Under the pieces are notes generated by a model that saw nothing but the letters and a program-made list of their open reading frames with translations, did no database searches and was not told the origin of the DNA. 33,539 bases of DNA from Candidatus Eisenbergiella merdipullorum. GTDB taxonomy: Bacteria > Bacillota > Clostridia > Lachnospirales > Lachnospiraceae. Where the stretch lies: contig DWYY01000131.1 of the NCBI GenBank assembly GCA_019118445.1, positions 1 to 33,539 of the forward strand, in the 5' to 3' direction. How positions within the stretch are numbered: the stretch's first letter is position 1; every line of letters begins with the position of its first letter. Both the position numbers and the translations under genes were made by a program. Positions 1-8,856 of this stretch are shown here, piece by piece.

Positions 1-1
1 T

Positions 2-742
2 CATATAAAAACCAATATGATATTCTCCTATGATTTTATCCTGGGAGTTATCATGATGATCCTTATGGATATCCCTTATGTATTCTTTATGGGTACACTG
101 TTTTCCGGCGTGGATATTGCAGGCTGGAATCTGTCCGAGATCATGCTCCTGATCGGATATGTATATATAACGGAAGGGTTATACGACCTATTACATGGAG
201 AGATCATGAACCTGCCTGCTCTGATCATATCGGGCGGATTAGACTGTTATTATATACGTCCTTTAAATATCATCTTTCAGATCCTTACAGCCAGCTTTTA
301 TCCAGATGCGGTCAGTCAGATCATTCTGGGCGGCATATTATTTGTGTGGGCTGCGATAAAACTGGAATTGATGAGAATTGCATTGATCTTTCAGCTTTTT
401 TTCTTTGCGGCCATATCGGTCGTATTGTATATGTCCATAAGCATCCTGTTATGCTCGTTCAGCTTTGTGATATCCACGCGCACCGGGTTTTTGGGGACGT
501 TTTACAGCCTGGAGGGCGTGGCAAAATATCCCTTGAGTATATTCCCCAAATGGTTCAGGTACATCTTTTACACGATCTTACCTCTGGCATATATTTTTTA
601 TGAGCCTGCGCAGATCATCCTGGGGAAAGAAAAAAATATTGCATTTTTTTTCATCTCCCTGATCGTGACCGTTATAATAACTGTTTTGGCTTTTTTCCTT
701 TGGAACCGGGGGTTGTCAAAGTATAAAAGTTCGGGAAACTAG
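2..742 (+). CDS. ABC-2 type exporter permease, DUF990-like, 5'-truncated
   Basis: Integral membrane subunit of an ABC exporter; substrate unknown. About 245 residues are visible, with around six hydrophobic segments. The reading frame stays open to the left edge (residues HIKTN precede the first ATG at 17). Family members normally begin with a short cytoplasmic stretch before the first membrane segment, so about 20-25 residues are probably missing and the ATG at 17 is probably not the real start. The stop is one base from the next ATG, so the two permeases are translationally coupled. In this family an ATPase gene usually precedes two such permeases, so the ATPase should lie off the left edge. 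The DNA is visibly more AT-rich than the sugar genes downstream. Confidence 0.8.
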   Translation, partial: HIKTNMIFSYDFILGVIMMILMDIPYVFFMGTLFSGVDIAGWNLSEIMLLIGYVYITEGLYDLLHGEIMNLPALIISGGLDCYYIRPLNIIFQILTASFYPDAVSQIILGGILFVWAAIKLELMRIALIFQLFFFAAISVVLYMSISILLCSFSFVISTRTGFLGTFYSLEGVAKYPLSIFPKWFRYIFYTILPLAYIFYEPAQIILGKEKNIAFFFISLIVTVIITVLAFFLWNRGLSKYKSSGN

Positions 743-743
743 T

Positions 744-1532
744 ATGAAAAAATATATTCAATATTTCAGGTTAAATATGATAAATCAGCTGAAATATCCG
801 GTCGATTTATTGTCCGGGATTTTAGATAAGATCATAGCTGCCGCCGCGTCATTTTTTTTATGGTATGCTGCGTATTCCGATGACAGGATTGTAAATGGCC
901 TGGATATCAACCAGATACTGATTTATGTTATTCTGGCAAATTTGATTACATTTCTCTTTAATAACGGGAAAGACCGCGAGATCGCAAAAAGGATGAAAAA
1001 CGGAGATATAGCGATCGACCTGACACGTCCTGTCCAATTTCAGATATATACGGTAATGCGTTCGGTCGCGGAAAGTATTTCAAAATTCTGTCTTTTTGCA
1101 GCAGGCATCATTGTAATTTTGAAAATCGTATATCGGAGTTATCTGCTGAACGATCTTTTGCTTACCATAGCTTTTTTGTGTTCCATATTGCTGGGAATAT
1201 GCCTGCAGGCGGAAATTGATTTCTGCATAGGAATATTAAGCTTCTGGTTTATCAATTATTGGGGGCTCAGTATTGCAAAAGAGGCGGTGGTCGAGATTTT
1301 CAGCGGCGCTCTGTTCCCTCTTGAACTGCTGGGGGGAGCGGTGCAGCAAGCGGCAGGTTTTTTCCCGTTTCAGTATATGCTTGCAGTTCCTGTTTATATT
1401 GCGCTTGGAACGGATCCTTCGGGAACAGCGCAAAGCATTATGAGACAGATTCTCTGGATTGCCATTTTTCATCTCGCCGGAGCGGTTTTGTATAAGAAGG
1501 CAGTGAAACGGATCACGATCATGGGAGGATAG
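744..1532 (+). CDS. ABC-2 type exporter permease, DUF990-like
   Basis: Second permease of the same exporter, 262 residues with about six membrane spans. The N-terminus (MKKYIQYFRLNMINQLKYP) is the short amphipathic cytoplasmic lead typical of DUF990/ABC-2 permeases, followed by hydrophobic segments near residues 25-45, 55-75, 105-130, 140-165, 180-215 and 230-255. A charged cytoplasmic loop (NNGKDREIAKRMKNGDI, about residues 73-89) follows the second span, and the family has a similar loop. It starts one base after the upstream permease stops, and the two probably form a heterodimer with the missing ATPase. It converges on the lipoprotein gene on the other strand. Substrate cannot be read from the sequence. 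Confidence 0.82.
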   Translation: MKKYIQYFRLNMINQLKYPVDLLSGILDKIIAAAASFFLWYAAYSDDRIVNGLDINQILIYVILANLITFLFNNGKDREIAKRMKNGDIAIDLTRPVQFQIYTVMRSVAESISKFCLFAAGIIVILKIVYRSYLLNDLLLTIAFLCSILLGICLQAEIDFCIGILSFWFINYWGLSIAKEAVVEIFSGALFPLELLGGAVQQAAGFFPFQYMLAVPVYIALGTDPSGTAQSIMRQILWIAIFHLAGAVLYKKAVKRITIMGG

Positions 1533-1537
1533 ATAAT

Positions 1538-1590
1538 GAAAGAAACCGATGGCTCAGACGTTGTTTCGTCGAAAACCATTGGTTTCTTTC
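1538..1590. terminator. Inverted repeat between convergent genes, probable bidirectional terminator
   Basis: A 15-bp stem (1538-1552 with 1576-1590, one G-U pair) encloses a 23-nt loop that holds a second small stem (GACG/CGTC, 1557-1570). It lies five bases past the stop of the plus-strand permease and just beyond the stop of the minus-strand lipoprotein. The descending arm is T-rich (GGTTTCTTTC), but no clean T-tract follows, so terminator strength is uncertain. Confidence 0.5.
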
Positions 1591-1597
1591 AGGTTTC

Positions 1598-2758
1598 TCA
1601 GTCGTATCCGAACTCGTCCCCGTCTTCCACGATGCAGATCATGGTCTTTCCGGTGTTGAGTTCGATCTCATTTCCGTTGTCGTCATAGAATTTGGTGGGC
1701 TCATAGTCCCCGTTCTTTTCCCAGGTGACATGGATTCCCTTTCCGTTGGTGAAGTAATAGCCGTCCTTGGTGTCATCGTGTACCTGGAAGGCCAAATAGC
1801 CGTTGTCGTCCCTCACTTCATAGTAAGCAAACTGCACCAGCACATTCTTGAATGCGAGCTGCGTGTTGTCAAACGCTGCATCAACATGGGGCTTCCCATA
1901 TTCGTACCGATAGAACAGCCCGTCCTCAGCATTGTATTCAAAATAGGTTTTGGAGATCGGATAGCAGGCGGACATATCGATCTTTTTCACATCGAAGGCG
2001 TTGTCGTACTGCTCCAGCGTGTTCGGAGAGGACTCCGGTGCGAATTTGAAGTGATCCGGGTTGTAGTAATCCTCGCGGTAGGTCTTGGAGTATCCGAAAT
2101 GTTCGATGGCCTTGTTGGCGCCTTCCGCGCTCAGATAAGCATTCTGAGGAGCCTTTCTGTCGGAGGAGCGATAGTAGGCTCCGTCGAACAGACCTTTTTT
2201 CCCGGTCCCGCCGTAGCTGGCTCCGGTCACATTTTCCGTGCTGCTCTTTTCAACGACATCGGCGATGTAAAAAGGTCCGCCATAGTGGAAAAGGATGGAA
2301 TCCCATTCAAAGGACCAGTAGGCGAAATAATCGCGCAGGCTCCTCACATTTCCGATCCTGGTCATGTCGTCTCTGTCCCAGTCCTTGAAGACGGCCATAA
2401 GGCGGGTGATATTTCCCTCCACGGGGCATTCATACAGAATGTCGGCCCTGGAAAGACTGTAATGGGGAAGCGCGGAAGAATCGTTGGGGACCATGACCGC
2501 GATGGGACGCTGGTCGGCAATGTCTCCGTCGATCCATTCGTTTGTCAGGGTGCTTCGGACCATGCCTTCCTCGGGGGGAACATCCTCGCTGGCCGTTTCG
2601 GTTTCCGTTTCCGTCTCCGTCTCTGCGGGAACGCTTTCCGGAATAGATTCTGCCGTTACGGAAGGGACTTCCTCCTGGGGATTTTCCTTTTTCCCGCAGC
2701 CCAGAAGGAGCATGGCGGAGGAAAGCCCGAGCAAAAGCAGAACGCTCAGTTTTTTCAT
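1598..2758 (-). CDS. DUF3048 (YerB-family) lipoprotein
   Basis: Secreted lipoprotein of 386 residues. The N-terminus is a lipoprotein signal with lipobox LLLGC (Cys21), followed by an acidic, threonine-rich linker containing a Thr-Glu repeat (about residues 46-56) that would space the domain from the membrane. The folded part matches the DUF3048/YerB family, with RPIAVMVPN, LSRADILYECPVEGNITRLMAVF and IGNVRSLRDYF-type motifs (residues 85-145) and a C-terminal DUF3048_C-like part ending in a run of acidic residues. The family function is unknown; members occur widely in Firmicutes. AGAGAGG precedes the ATG at proper distance and a sigma-A promoter is visible upstream. It is monocistronic and not obviously tied to the sugar genes. 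Confidence 0.9.
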   Translation of the reverse strand: MKKLSVLLLLGLSSAMLLLGCGKKENPQEEVPSVTAESIPESVPAETETETETETASEDVPPEEGMVRSTLTNEWIDGDIADQRPIAVMVPNDSSALPHYSLSRADILYECPVEGNITRLMAVFKDWDRDDMTRIGNVRSLRDYFAYWSFEWDSILFHYGGPFYIADVVEKSSTENVTGASYGGTGKKGLFDGAYYRSSDRKAPQNAYLSAEGANKAIEHFGYSKTYREDYYNPDHFKFAPESSPNTLEQYDNAFDVKKIDMSACYPISKTYFEYNAEDGLFYRYEYGKPHVDAAFDNTQLAFKNVLVQFAYYEVRDDNGYLAFQVHDDTKDGYYFTNGKGIHVTWEKNGDYEPTKFYDDNGNEIELNTGKTMICIVEDGDEFGYD

Positions 2759-2863
2759 TTGAATACCTCTCTTTCTTGTAGACTCAAACCTGCGTCAGCG
2801 GACAGGACGGCGCAAAAACAGTAACCCGTTCTTATGCCGCCCTGCCCGCCGGCGCTGTTTTTT

Positions 2864-2893
2864 ATTATAGTCTACCCAAAGGGCGGTTGTCAC
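2864..2893 (-). promoter_or_regulatory. Sigma-A promoter for the DUF3048 lipoprotein
   Basis: Read on the minus strand: -35 GTGACA (2893-2888), an 18-bp spacer and a perfect -10 TATAAT (2869-2864), about 105 bases upstream of the start codon. Confidence 0.6.
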
Positions 2894-2964
2894 TATGAAA
2901 AATGCGGAATTGAGGAAAATTAAGAAAAATTAAGAAATGTCGGAGCGGCGCACTGAAAATGGCG

Positions 2965-2993
2965 TGGTCAAGCGTCCGTGTGTGTGGTAAAAT
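2965..2993 (+). promoter_or_regulatory. Extended -10 promoter for rfbD
   Basis: TGGTCA (2965-2970), 17-bp spacer, TAAAAT (2988-2993) with an extended -10 TGG directly before it. The start codon of rfbD lies 64 bases downstream. The core TGTGTGGTAAAATAAG (2981-2996) recurs with one mismatch before the priming transferase gene. Confidence 0.55.
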
Positions 2994-3057
2994 AAGACAG
3001 AATCGTCTGAAGGCAGGAAACAGGGGCCGGAGGGCCGAAACGGAGGTTTGTGAGATT

Positions 3058-3909
3058 ATGAAGAAAATCATTGTGACCGGATGCAACGGACAGCTCGGAC
3101 GGGCTGTGAATCAGCTCTATCAGGGCAGAGAGGATCTTAGCCTCGTCAATACGGATGTGGGAGAGCTGGATATCACGAAGATCGACGGCGTGATGGAGCT
3201 GGCGAGGGAAGTGAAGCCCTATGCCATCATCAACTGCGCGGCGCATACGAACGTGGACAAGTGTGAGACGGATTATGACAACGCCTTTAAGATCAACGCC
3301 ATCGGCGCGAGGAACCTGGCGATCGCAGCCAGAGAGACGGGGGCAAAGCTGGTGCACATTTCCACGGATTATGTATTCGACGGAAAGAACCGCGAAAAGC
3401 CCTATGTGGAAACGGATGCTGTCGATCCGCAGAGCGCCTATGGAAGTACCAAGCTGGCAGGGGAAAATTTCGTGAAGGATTTCGCGGACCGCTATTTCAT
3501 CCTCAGGACCGCCTGGCTGTACGGAGACGGAAAGAATTTTGCCAGGACCATGCTGAAGCTTTCCGAGACACATGACAAGATCACGGTGGTAAACGACCAG
3601 GTAGGTTCCCCCACCAGTGCTTCGGAGCTGGCGAAGGCCATCGACGCGCTCCTGTTTACGGAAAATTATGGGCTGTTCCATGCCACCTGCGAGGGGAGCT
3701 GCTGCTGGGCGGACTTCGCGCGCGAAGTGCTGCGGCTGGCGGGAAAGAAGACGCAGATCGTGGATGTGACCACAGAGGAATACGGAGCCGCCGCCCCCCG
3801 TCCCGCTTACAGCATTCTGGAAAACCGGATGTTCAAGCTGACGACGGACTTCATGTTTGCGGACTGGCATGACGCGATCGCGGAATATATGAAGGCGGAG
3901 ATGGGCTGA
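3058..3909 (+). CDS. rfbD: dTDP-4-dehydrorhamnose reductase
   Basis: Last enzyme of dTDP-L-rhamnose synthesis: NADPH-dependent reduction of dTDP-4-dehydro-L-rhamnose, in the cytoplasm. 283 residues, usual for RmlD/RfbD. It is an extended-type SDR with the nucleotide motif VTGCNGQLG (residues 6-14; Cys9 replaces the more common Ala), catalytic Thr103 in ISTDYVFDG and the Tyr128/Lys132 pair in AYGSTKLAGE. The frame is open further upstream, but the start at 3058 is chosen because GGAGG (3042-3046) sits at good distance and the family N-terminus begins here. RfbA, RfbB and RfbC are not in the window and must be encoded elsewhere. It converges on the DUF6020-like gene. An SDR of similar fold but different substrate is possible though less likely. 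Confidence 0.92.
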   Translation: MKKIIVTGCNGQLGRAVNQLYQGREDLSLVNTDVGELDITKIDGVMELAREVKPYAIINCAAHTNVDKCETDYDNAFKINAIGARNLAIAARETGAKLVHISTDYVFDGKNREKPYVETDAVDPQSAYGSTKLAGENFVKDFADRYFILRTAWLYGDGKNFARTMLKLSETHDKITVVNDQVGSPTSASELAKAIDALLFTENYGLFHATCEGSCCWADFAREVLRLAGKKTQIVDVTTEEYGAAAPRPAYSILENRMFKLTTDFMFADWHDAIAEYMKAEMG

Positions 3910-3966
3910 GGCGGTCGGACAGGTCCCGGGACGGACGAAGCAGAAGGCTCGTCAGGCGGCTTCGGC

Positions 3967-5841
3967 TCAGGCTCTCTGACCTGCCGCCCGATCGGGAACT
4001 TCCAGGCCGGCGCACAGAAGAAGCGGCATGGCGAGGATCAGAGGATAGGCATAGCGCAGGTCGCCCGCCACGGGCGCAGCGAGGCAGAGGGTCAGGATCA
4101 GGGCGAAATACGGCACGAACAGCAGGCAGTTTCGCCTTCGGCCGTTCAGGGCGCAGTTGGCGCATAAAAACAGGGCGGCCCAGGTGAAGGATCCGATGCT
4201 GTAAAGCAGTCCGTAGAGCGGAAAGATGGTGTAGAGCTTGTTGAGGATCTCCACAACCTTCCAGGCCGCCGTGCCGCTTAATACAGACTGGGATGTGAGG
4301 CCGAGATCGTTGGGAGAGATGCCTTCGTTGACGGTGAGCCCGGGTTCGCCCGGGAACCAGTAGCCCCATGTCTGGTCGATGAAGGCGTTTATGTAATCAA
4401 ACGGATAACGCAGGCCGAGCTGAAGCCAGAGTTTCAGGTATTCCGCCTTATGGGTTTCCAGATATTCCGGATCGCCATACTGGATGAGCGCCTTGACGGG
4501 ATCGGAAAGCTCCGGCTGGTAATAATCCGCGATGGAAGCGTAGTCCACCGTCCGGTCCAGCAGGTCGATCTGTTCCTGTGTCAGCTTTCGCCCCTCATAA
4601 ACCACCCGGGCGATCTGCTGGGCGGGGATGGACAGGGATTCGGAAAAAGCGGGTTTTGCCACGCCGAGCACATCATAGACGGGCCCTTTGATGCACAGGG
4701 CAAGCGCTGCGACGGCAAGCACACCGGTCAGCAGGAGCTTCCATTCCCGCCGGACGATGAGCAGCAGGAAAGGGGCTGTGAGAAGGAACACATACAGCCC
4801 GTTGGAACGAAAGAGACAAACGAGAAGGCCGGATAAGAGAAGCCGGAGGAGAAGGATCGGTTTCTTTTTCAATACGGAAACGGTCCGGGAAGCCTGCCGG
4901 TCTCCGTTCCGGCTGTCGTTGGAGGCGGTCAGATGGAGCAGCTGCCAGATGGAGAGGGCGAATAAGAGAAGGAAACCGGAAAAAGGCACATCCTTCCACA
5001 TCGTTACGGCAAAACTCCCGTTATAGGGCACGCATGCATAAAAAATGAGAAAGAGCAGGCACAGCTTCTTACCGGCCCCGTACCGGTACAGGACGCAGAG
5101 ACAGTAGCACAGGATCAGATCCATCAGGACCATCTGAAATATGGTGTAACAGGCGATCGCCGCATAGACGTTGTGGAAAAGCGCCATTCCCAGTGAAAGA
5201 AAGAGCCGGATGAGCAGGGTATGTGCGAAAGGATGGTGGTCGCTGTACGCGGAAAGCCCCATCGCCTGGCTGTACTGGCTCAGGCTGTCCGGCGTCATGA
5301 CGCCGGGAAAATTGTAAAGAAACCACGGAAGCCAGCAGCCAAACAGGATGACCGGAAGCAGCAGCTTCATCTGAAGGGGAAGCTTCTGATCCTGCAGATG
5401 AGGATTCTTAAAGCTCCCGATGCGGAGCGCACGCTTTTCCAGATAGAAGAACAGCAGCCTGACGCAGTAAAAGAACAGAAAGAACAGCCCCGCAGCGCTC
5501 ATCAGGAGGCTTACCGCCCAAAACAGAGGGTTTGACAGGCCTTCCGTAAGGACGTCATGCATGCGGGCAAGGCAGAGAAGCGTATAGAAAAGGCCCAGTG
5601 CGAAAGAAGCGGTCCGTCTTCTTCTAGCGGAAAGGGAGAGCACCATGCTGCGGCCGTCTTTTGAAAGAAGGCCTTCCCTCTCTTTTTCCGCTTCCAGGAG
5701 AAATACCTGAAAACAGAGAATAAAGAAAAGAAGCGTAAAGATGCTGGTGGTTTCCAGCCCGCAGATTCTGGTGAGGGCAAAGGAGGCAAACCATGCCTCC
5801 AGCCCTGTCAGGATTTTCTGAGATTTTCTTTTTTCGGTCAT
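3967..5841 (-). CDS. DUF6020-like polytopic membrane protein
   Basis: Large membrane protein of 624 residues with about 12 hydrophobic segments. The most recognisable part is FPGVMTPDSLSQYSQA followed by DHHPFAHTLLIRLF (about residues 178-212), which resembles DUF6020 and the wider GT-C-like group. In GT-C enzymes an acidic residue in an extracytoplasmic loop after the first spans is catalytic, and the Asp of TPDSL is a candidate. A basic, Ser/Arg-rich cytoplasmic loop (about 310-325) divides the two halves, and a soluble-looking region (about 400-500) lies before the last spans. Inferred role: a lipid-linked sugar transferase or related envelope glycosylation protein. RBS AAAGGA is present. 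It is divergent from the LIC_10190-like gene. The family has no established function that I know of. Confidence 0.72.
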   Translation of the reverse strand: MTEKRKSQKILTGLEAWFASFALTRICGLETTSIFTLLFFILCFQVFLLEAEKEREGLLSKDGRSMVLSLSARRRRTASFALGLFYTLLCLARMHDVLTEGLSNPLFWAVSLLMSAAGLFFLFFYCVRLLFFYLEKRALRIGSFKNPHLQDQKLPLQMKLLLPVILFGCWLPWFLYNFPGVMTPDSLSQYSQAMGLSAYSDHHPFAHTLLIRLFLSLGMALFHNVYAAIACYTIFQMVLMDLILCYCLCVLYRYGAGKKLCLLFLIFYACVPYNGSFAVTMWKDVPFSGFLLLFALSIWQLLHLTASNDSRNGDRQASRTVSVLKKKPILLLRLLLSGLLVCLFRSNGLYVFLLTAPFLLLIVRREWKLLLTGVLAVAALALCIKGPVYDVLGVAKPAFSESLSIPAQQIARVVYEGRKLTQEQIDLLDRTVDYASIADYYQPELSDPVKALIQYGDPEYLETHKAEYLKLWLQLGLRYPFDYINAFIDQTWGYWFPGEPGLTVNEGISPNDLGLTSQSVLSGTAAWKVVEILNKLYTIFPLYGLLYSIGSFTWAALFLCANCALNGRRRNCLLFVPYFALILTLCLAAPVAGDLRYAYPLILAMPLLLCAGLEVPDRAAGQRA

Positions 5842-5879
5842 ACAAAAATTCCTTTCCCGGATGTGGCTGCTTTTTCCGA

Positions 5880-5908
5880 ATTATACTGCAAAAGAAAAAG
5901 GTTAGCAA
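5880..5908 (-). promoter_or_regulatory. Sigma-A promoter for the DUF6020-like gene
   Basis: On the minus strand: -35 TTGCTA (5908-5903), 17-bp spacer, perfect -10 TATAAT (5885-5880), about 38 bases before the start codon. No equally good promoter is visible for the divergent gene at 6036. Confidence 0.7.
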
Positions 5909-6035
5909 TATTTTCCCCTCCGGCGGACAGGATAACGGACCCAGGCCCGGACGGACCGCCGGGATGAAGGACTGCAGGTCTGAACGGACCGCGGAAAATG
6001 CGGGAGAAAAATAAAATGAAAGGTGAAAAACTGGA

Positions 6036-7766
6036 ATGCTGTATGTGCTGCTGAACTGGTGTTTTGTGTTGATAACGGCTTTTATAACGGGGTTTGCGTT
6101 CCTTGCGCCCTTTGAGAGGCTGGGCTGGCGCTGCGGCAGGGCCACGGGAATGTTGATGGCCGGACTGGCGGCGCTTACGGTATATGCACAGGTTTACAGC
6201 CTCTTTTCCGGCGTAGGGATGGGAGCCGATCTCCTTCTCATCCTGTTCTGTCTGACGGCGGCGGTGCTGCTGAGAAAGAGGCTTCTGGAATTCTGGAAAA
6301 GGATGAAGGGGCAGATGGACAGAAAAGAGGTGCTGATCCTTCTCTTCCTGTTTCTGTTTTTTGCCTATGGCACCTCCCGCGGTTTTATGCATGTGGACAC
6401 CGGTCTGTATCATGCGCAGGCGATCCGCTGGATCGAGGATTACGGCGTGGTATGCGGCCTGGGGAACCTGCACAGCAGATTTGCCTATAACAGCTCCGCT
6501 TTTGCCCTCTGCGCGCTGTTTTCCATGAAATGGGCGTTCGGGGAACCCATGCACGCGGTGCAGGGCTTCCTTGCCTGGATCGTAGCGGCCCAGTGTGCTT
6601 CGGGACTTCTGATGCTTGGGAAAAGAAAGCGTGTGCGGATCTCGGATTTCCTGCGCCTTGGCGAGGTATATTATCTGACCGTGCTGTTCGGCGAGATCGT
6701 CTCTCCGGCGACAGATTATTTTGCCATGCTGCTAGTATTTTACGTCCTGACCGCCTGGCTGGATCATCTGGAGGAGGGGGAGAAGAACGCGGTCCCCTAT
6801 GCCCTGCTTTCCCTGCTCCTGGTTTTCACGGTGACGGTGAAGCTTTCCGCGGCGGTGGTGCTGGCGCTCGCCCTGAAGCCCGCCGTCATGCTGATCCGGG
6901 AAAGGAGATGGAAGCAGATCGGCCTGTATGTGGGGCTGGGAATTGCCGTGTGCCTGCCCTGGATGATAAGAGGCGTGCTGATCTCTGGGTGGCTGTTTTA
7001 CCCCTTTACCTTTCCCGATCTGTTTTCGGTGGACTGGAAGATGGAAAAGGGGTATGCGGATTCCGACGCCAAAGAAATCCAGGTCTTTGCCCGGGCCCTG
7101 TATGACGTGAATCTGTATGATACGCCGTTTGCGGGCTGGGTTAGGAACTGGTTCGGAAAGCTCCGGGGCATGGAGAAGGTCTGGGTCGCGGCCAGCGCTT
7201 TCTGTACGGCGGCGGGCGCGGCGTCACTGATACCGGCGGCAGCGGCTGTCCGGAAGAAAAAAGCGGAAGGACAAAAAAAACTGGAGGAGAGGGTCGGCAT
7301 TCCCGCGTGGGACTGGATCCTGTACGCTGCTGTACTGATCCTGGGCTATCTGTTCTGGCAGTTTTCCGCCCCGCTGGTGCGCTACGGTTATGCCTATGTG
7401 ATCGCCCTTCCCACGGGAGTCGTGGGCTACTGGTTCTGCTTCTTTTTCGGGAAGACGGAAAGCCGGCAGAACGGCCTGCGCTTATTTCTGATCTGCATGT
7501 GCGCCTTCTTTCTGTACAAGGCGGCGGATCTGGGAAAGGCCGTGCGGGAGACGGCCGCGCAGCCCTATTATATCCGCCAGCAGGGATATGGGGAATATGA
7601 GGCGTTTACCTATGAGGTGGACGGTGTGATGATCTACGTCCCGGCGGACGGCGGAAAGATCGGATATGACAAATTCCCGTCCTCTCCGAGGGTACAGGAT
7701 ATCGAACTGCGCAGGTGGGGAGATTTAAGCTCCGGTTTCCGGGCGGCGGGAACGGGAAATGAGTGA
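6036..7766 (+). CDS. LIC_10190-like polytopic membrane protein
   Basis: 576 residues with about 12 hydrophobic segments. The stretch HVDTGLYHAQAIRWIEDYGV then GLGNLHSRFAYNSS (about residues 118-155) is the signature I associate with LIC_10190-family membrane proteins, which look like GT-C lipid-linked sugar transferases; the acidic residue in VDTGLYH would face outside. Activity and donor are unknown. A basic linker (about 405-425) precedes two or three further spans, and the C-terminal 60 residues are soluble. Start at 6036 is preceded by AAAGGTG. manC follows after 24 bases with its own strong RBS, so the two are probably co-transcribed. Its placement beside the DUF6020-like gene suggests both modify envelope glycans. 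Confidence 0.68.
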   Translation: MLYVLLNWCFVLITAFITGFAFLAPFERLGWRCGRATGMLMAGLAALTVYAQVYSLFSGVGMGADLLLILFCLTAAVLLRKRLLEFWKRMKGQMDRKEVLILLFLFLFFAYGTSRGFMHVDTGLYHAQAIRWIEDYGVVCGLGNLHSRFAYNSSAFALCALFSMKWAFGEPMHAVQGFLAWIVAAQCASGLLMLGKRKRVRISDFLRLGEVYYLTVLFGEIVSPATDYFAMLLVFYVLTAWLDHLEEGEKNAVPYALLSLLLVFTVTVKLSAAVVLALALKPAVMLIRERRWKQIGLYVGLGIAVCLPWMIRGVLISGWLFYPFTFPDLFSVDWKMEKGYADSDAKEIQVFARALYDVNLYDTPFAGWVRNWFGKLRGMEKVWVAASAFCTAAGAASLIPAAAAVRKKKAEGQKKLEERVGIPAWDWILYAAVLILGYLFWQFSAPLVRYGYAYVIALPTGVVGYWFCFFFGKTESRQNGLRLFLICMCAFFLYKAADLGKAVRETAAQPYYIRQQGYGEYEAFTYEVDGVMIYVPADGGKIGYDKFPSSPRVQDIELRRWGDLSSGFRAAGTGNE

Positions 7767-7790
7767 AAGAGCCAAAAAGGAGGAGAGATC

Positions 7791-8855
7791 ATGAGTATGA
7801 AAGTTTATGGAGTTGTGATGGCAGGCGGCGGCGGCACAAGGCTCTGGCCGCTCTCCACGAGTAAGAAACCTAAGCAGTTTCTGAACCTTTCGGGGAAGGA
7901 GACCCTGGTCAACGAGGCCATCGACAGGCTTTCCGGCGTGGCGCAGGAGACCTTCATCGTCACCAACGCCGCCCAGGCGCCGGAGATGCTTTCCCAGACA
8001 GCGGGGAGGGTGCCGGAGGATCATATCCTGCGGGAACCCGCGGCCAGGAACACGGCGGCCTGCATTGGCTACGCGGCGGTCACCATCCTGAAAAAATATG
8101 GGGACGGCATCCTGTGCGTGGTGCCCTCCGATCCTTATATCCGGGATGAGGAAGGTTTCCGGCAGACGTTGAGAACGGCCGTAGCTGCCGCGGAAGAAAC
8201 GGATGCCCTGGTGACCATCGGCATCCGCCCCACTTTCCCATCCACCGGCTACGGATATATCAGAAATACGTCTGTGGAAGGAAAGCCCTGGTGCAGGGTG
8301 GAGGAATTTGTGGAAAAACCGGATGAGGAAACGGCAGAGCGGTATGTGAAGGAAGGCTATGCCTGGAACAGCGGTATGTTCATCTGGAAGGCGTCCACCA
8401 TCCTGTTCTGGTTTGAAAAGCTGCTCCCAGACATTTATGCCGACCTGATAAAGCTTTCAGAGGGCTTCGGAACCGAAAAGGAAGAAGAGCTTCTGTGGAA
8501 AATTTATCCTAAGATCCACAAAATTTCCGTGGATTATGGTATCATGGAAAGAGCGGACCATGTGCTGATGGTGCCCGGCGATTTCGGCTGGAGCGATGTG
8601 GGCGGCTGGGACGCTTTTGATGCCCTGAAGGCCAGGGACGATAACGGCAACATCACGGTCGGGAAGACATTGCTGCTTGACAGCCAGGGCTGTACCGCGT
8701 ATTCTGTAGACAAACTGATCGCGGCGGTGGGAGTGAAGGACCTGATCATCGTGCAGGCCGGGGAGTCTGTGCTGGTGTGTCCCGCATCTCAGGCGCAGCG
8801 GGTGAAGGAAATCGTGGAGGCCTTGGACCAAAAGGGAGAAAAAGAGTACCTGTAA
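7791..8855 (+). CDS. manC: Mannose-1-phosphate guanylyltransferase
   Basis: Makes GDP-mannose from mannose 1-phosphate and GTP in the cytoplasm. 354 residues: the monofunctional form, lacking the C-terminal phosphomannose-isomerase cupin of the ~480-residue AlgA/XanB type. Motifs seen are the nucleotide loop MAGGGGTRLWPLS (residues 10-22) with PKQFL after it, the metal-binding VVPSDPYI stretch (where the family often has S-D-H), VEEFVEKPD (about 163-171) and FGWSDVGGWDAF (about 264-275). AGGAGG sits just before the ATG; a second in-frame ATG two codons later is equally possible. GDP-mannose could feed the mannosyl or derived-sugar transferases downstream. No dehydratase for GDP-fucose or GDP-rhamnose is in the window. 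Confidence 0.93.
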   Translation: MSMKVYGVVMAGGGGTRLWPLSTSKKPKQFLNLSGKETLVNEAIDRLSGVAQETFIVTNAAQAPEMLSQTAGRVPEDHILREPAARNTAACIGYAAVTILKKYGDGILCVVPSDPYIRDEEGFRQTLRTAVAAAEETDALVTIGIRPTFPSTGYGYIRNTSVEGKPWCRVEEFVEKPDEETAERYVKEGYAWNSGMFIWKASTILFWFEKLLPDIYADLIKLSEGFGTEKEEELLWKIYPKIHKISVDYGIMERADHVLMVPGDFGWSDVGGWDAFDALKARDDNGNITVGKTLLLDSQGCTAYSVDKLIAAVGVKDLIIVQAGESVLVCPASQAQRVKEIVEALDQKGEKEYL

Positions 8856-8856
8856 A

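Noticed and set aside
2596..2630. Short tandem repeat (GTTTCC/GTCTCC units) as a possible phase-variation tract
   Set aside because: It encodes the Thr-Glu linker of the lipoprotein in imperfect 6-base units, so slippage would not shift the frame; it is a protein linker rather than a switch.
1730..2824. 364-codon plus-strand open frame opposite the DUF3048 lipoprotein
   Set aside because: The minus-strand gene has a lipoprotein signal, RBS, promoter and family motifs; the plus-strand frame has none.
5909..6035. Promoter for the LIC_10190-like gene
   Set aside because: I looked for -35/-10 pairs and found only a TAAAAT near 6012 without a matching -35, too close to the start codon. Not reported as a feature.
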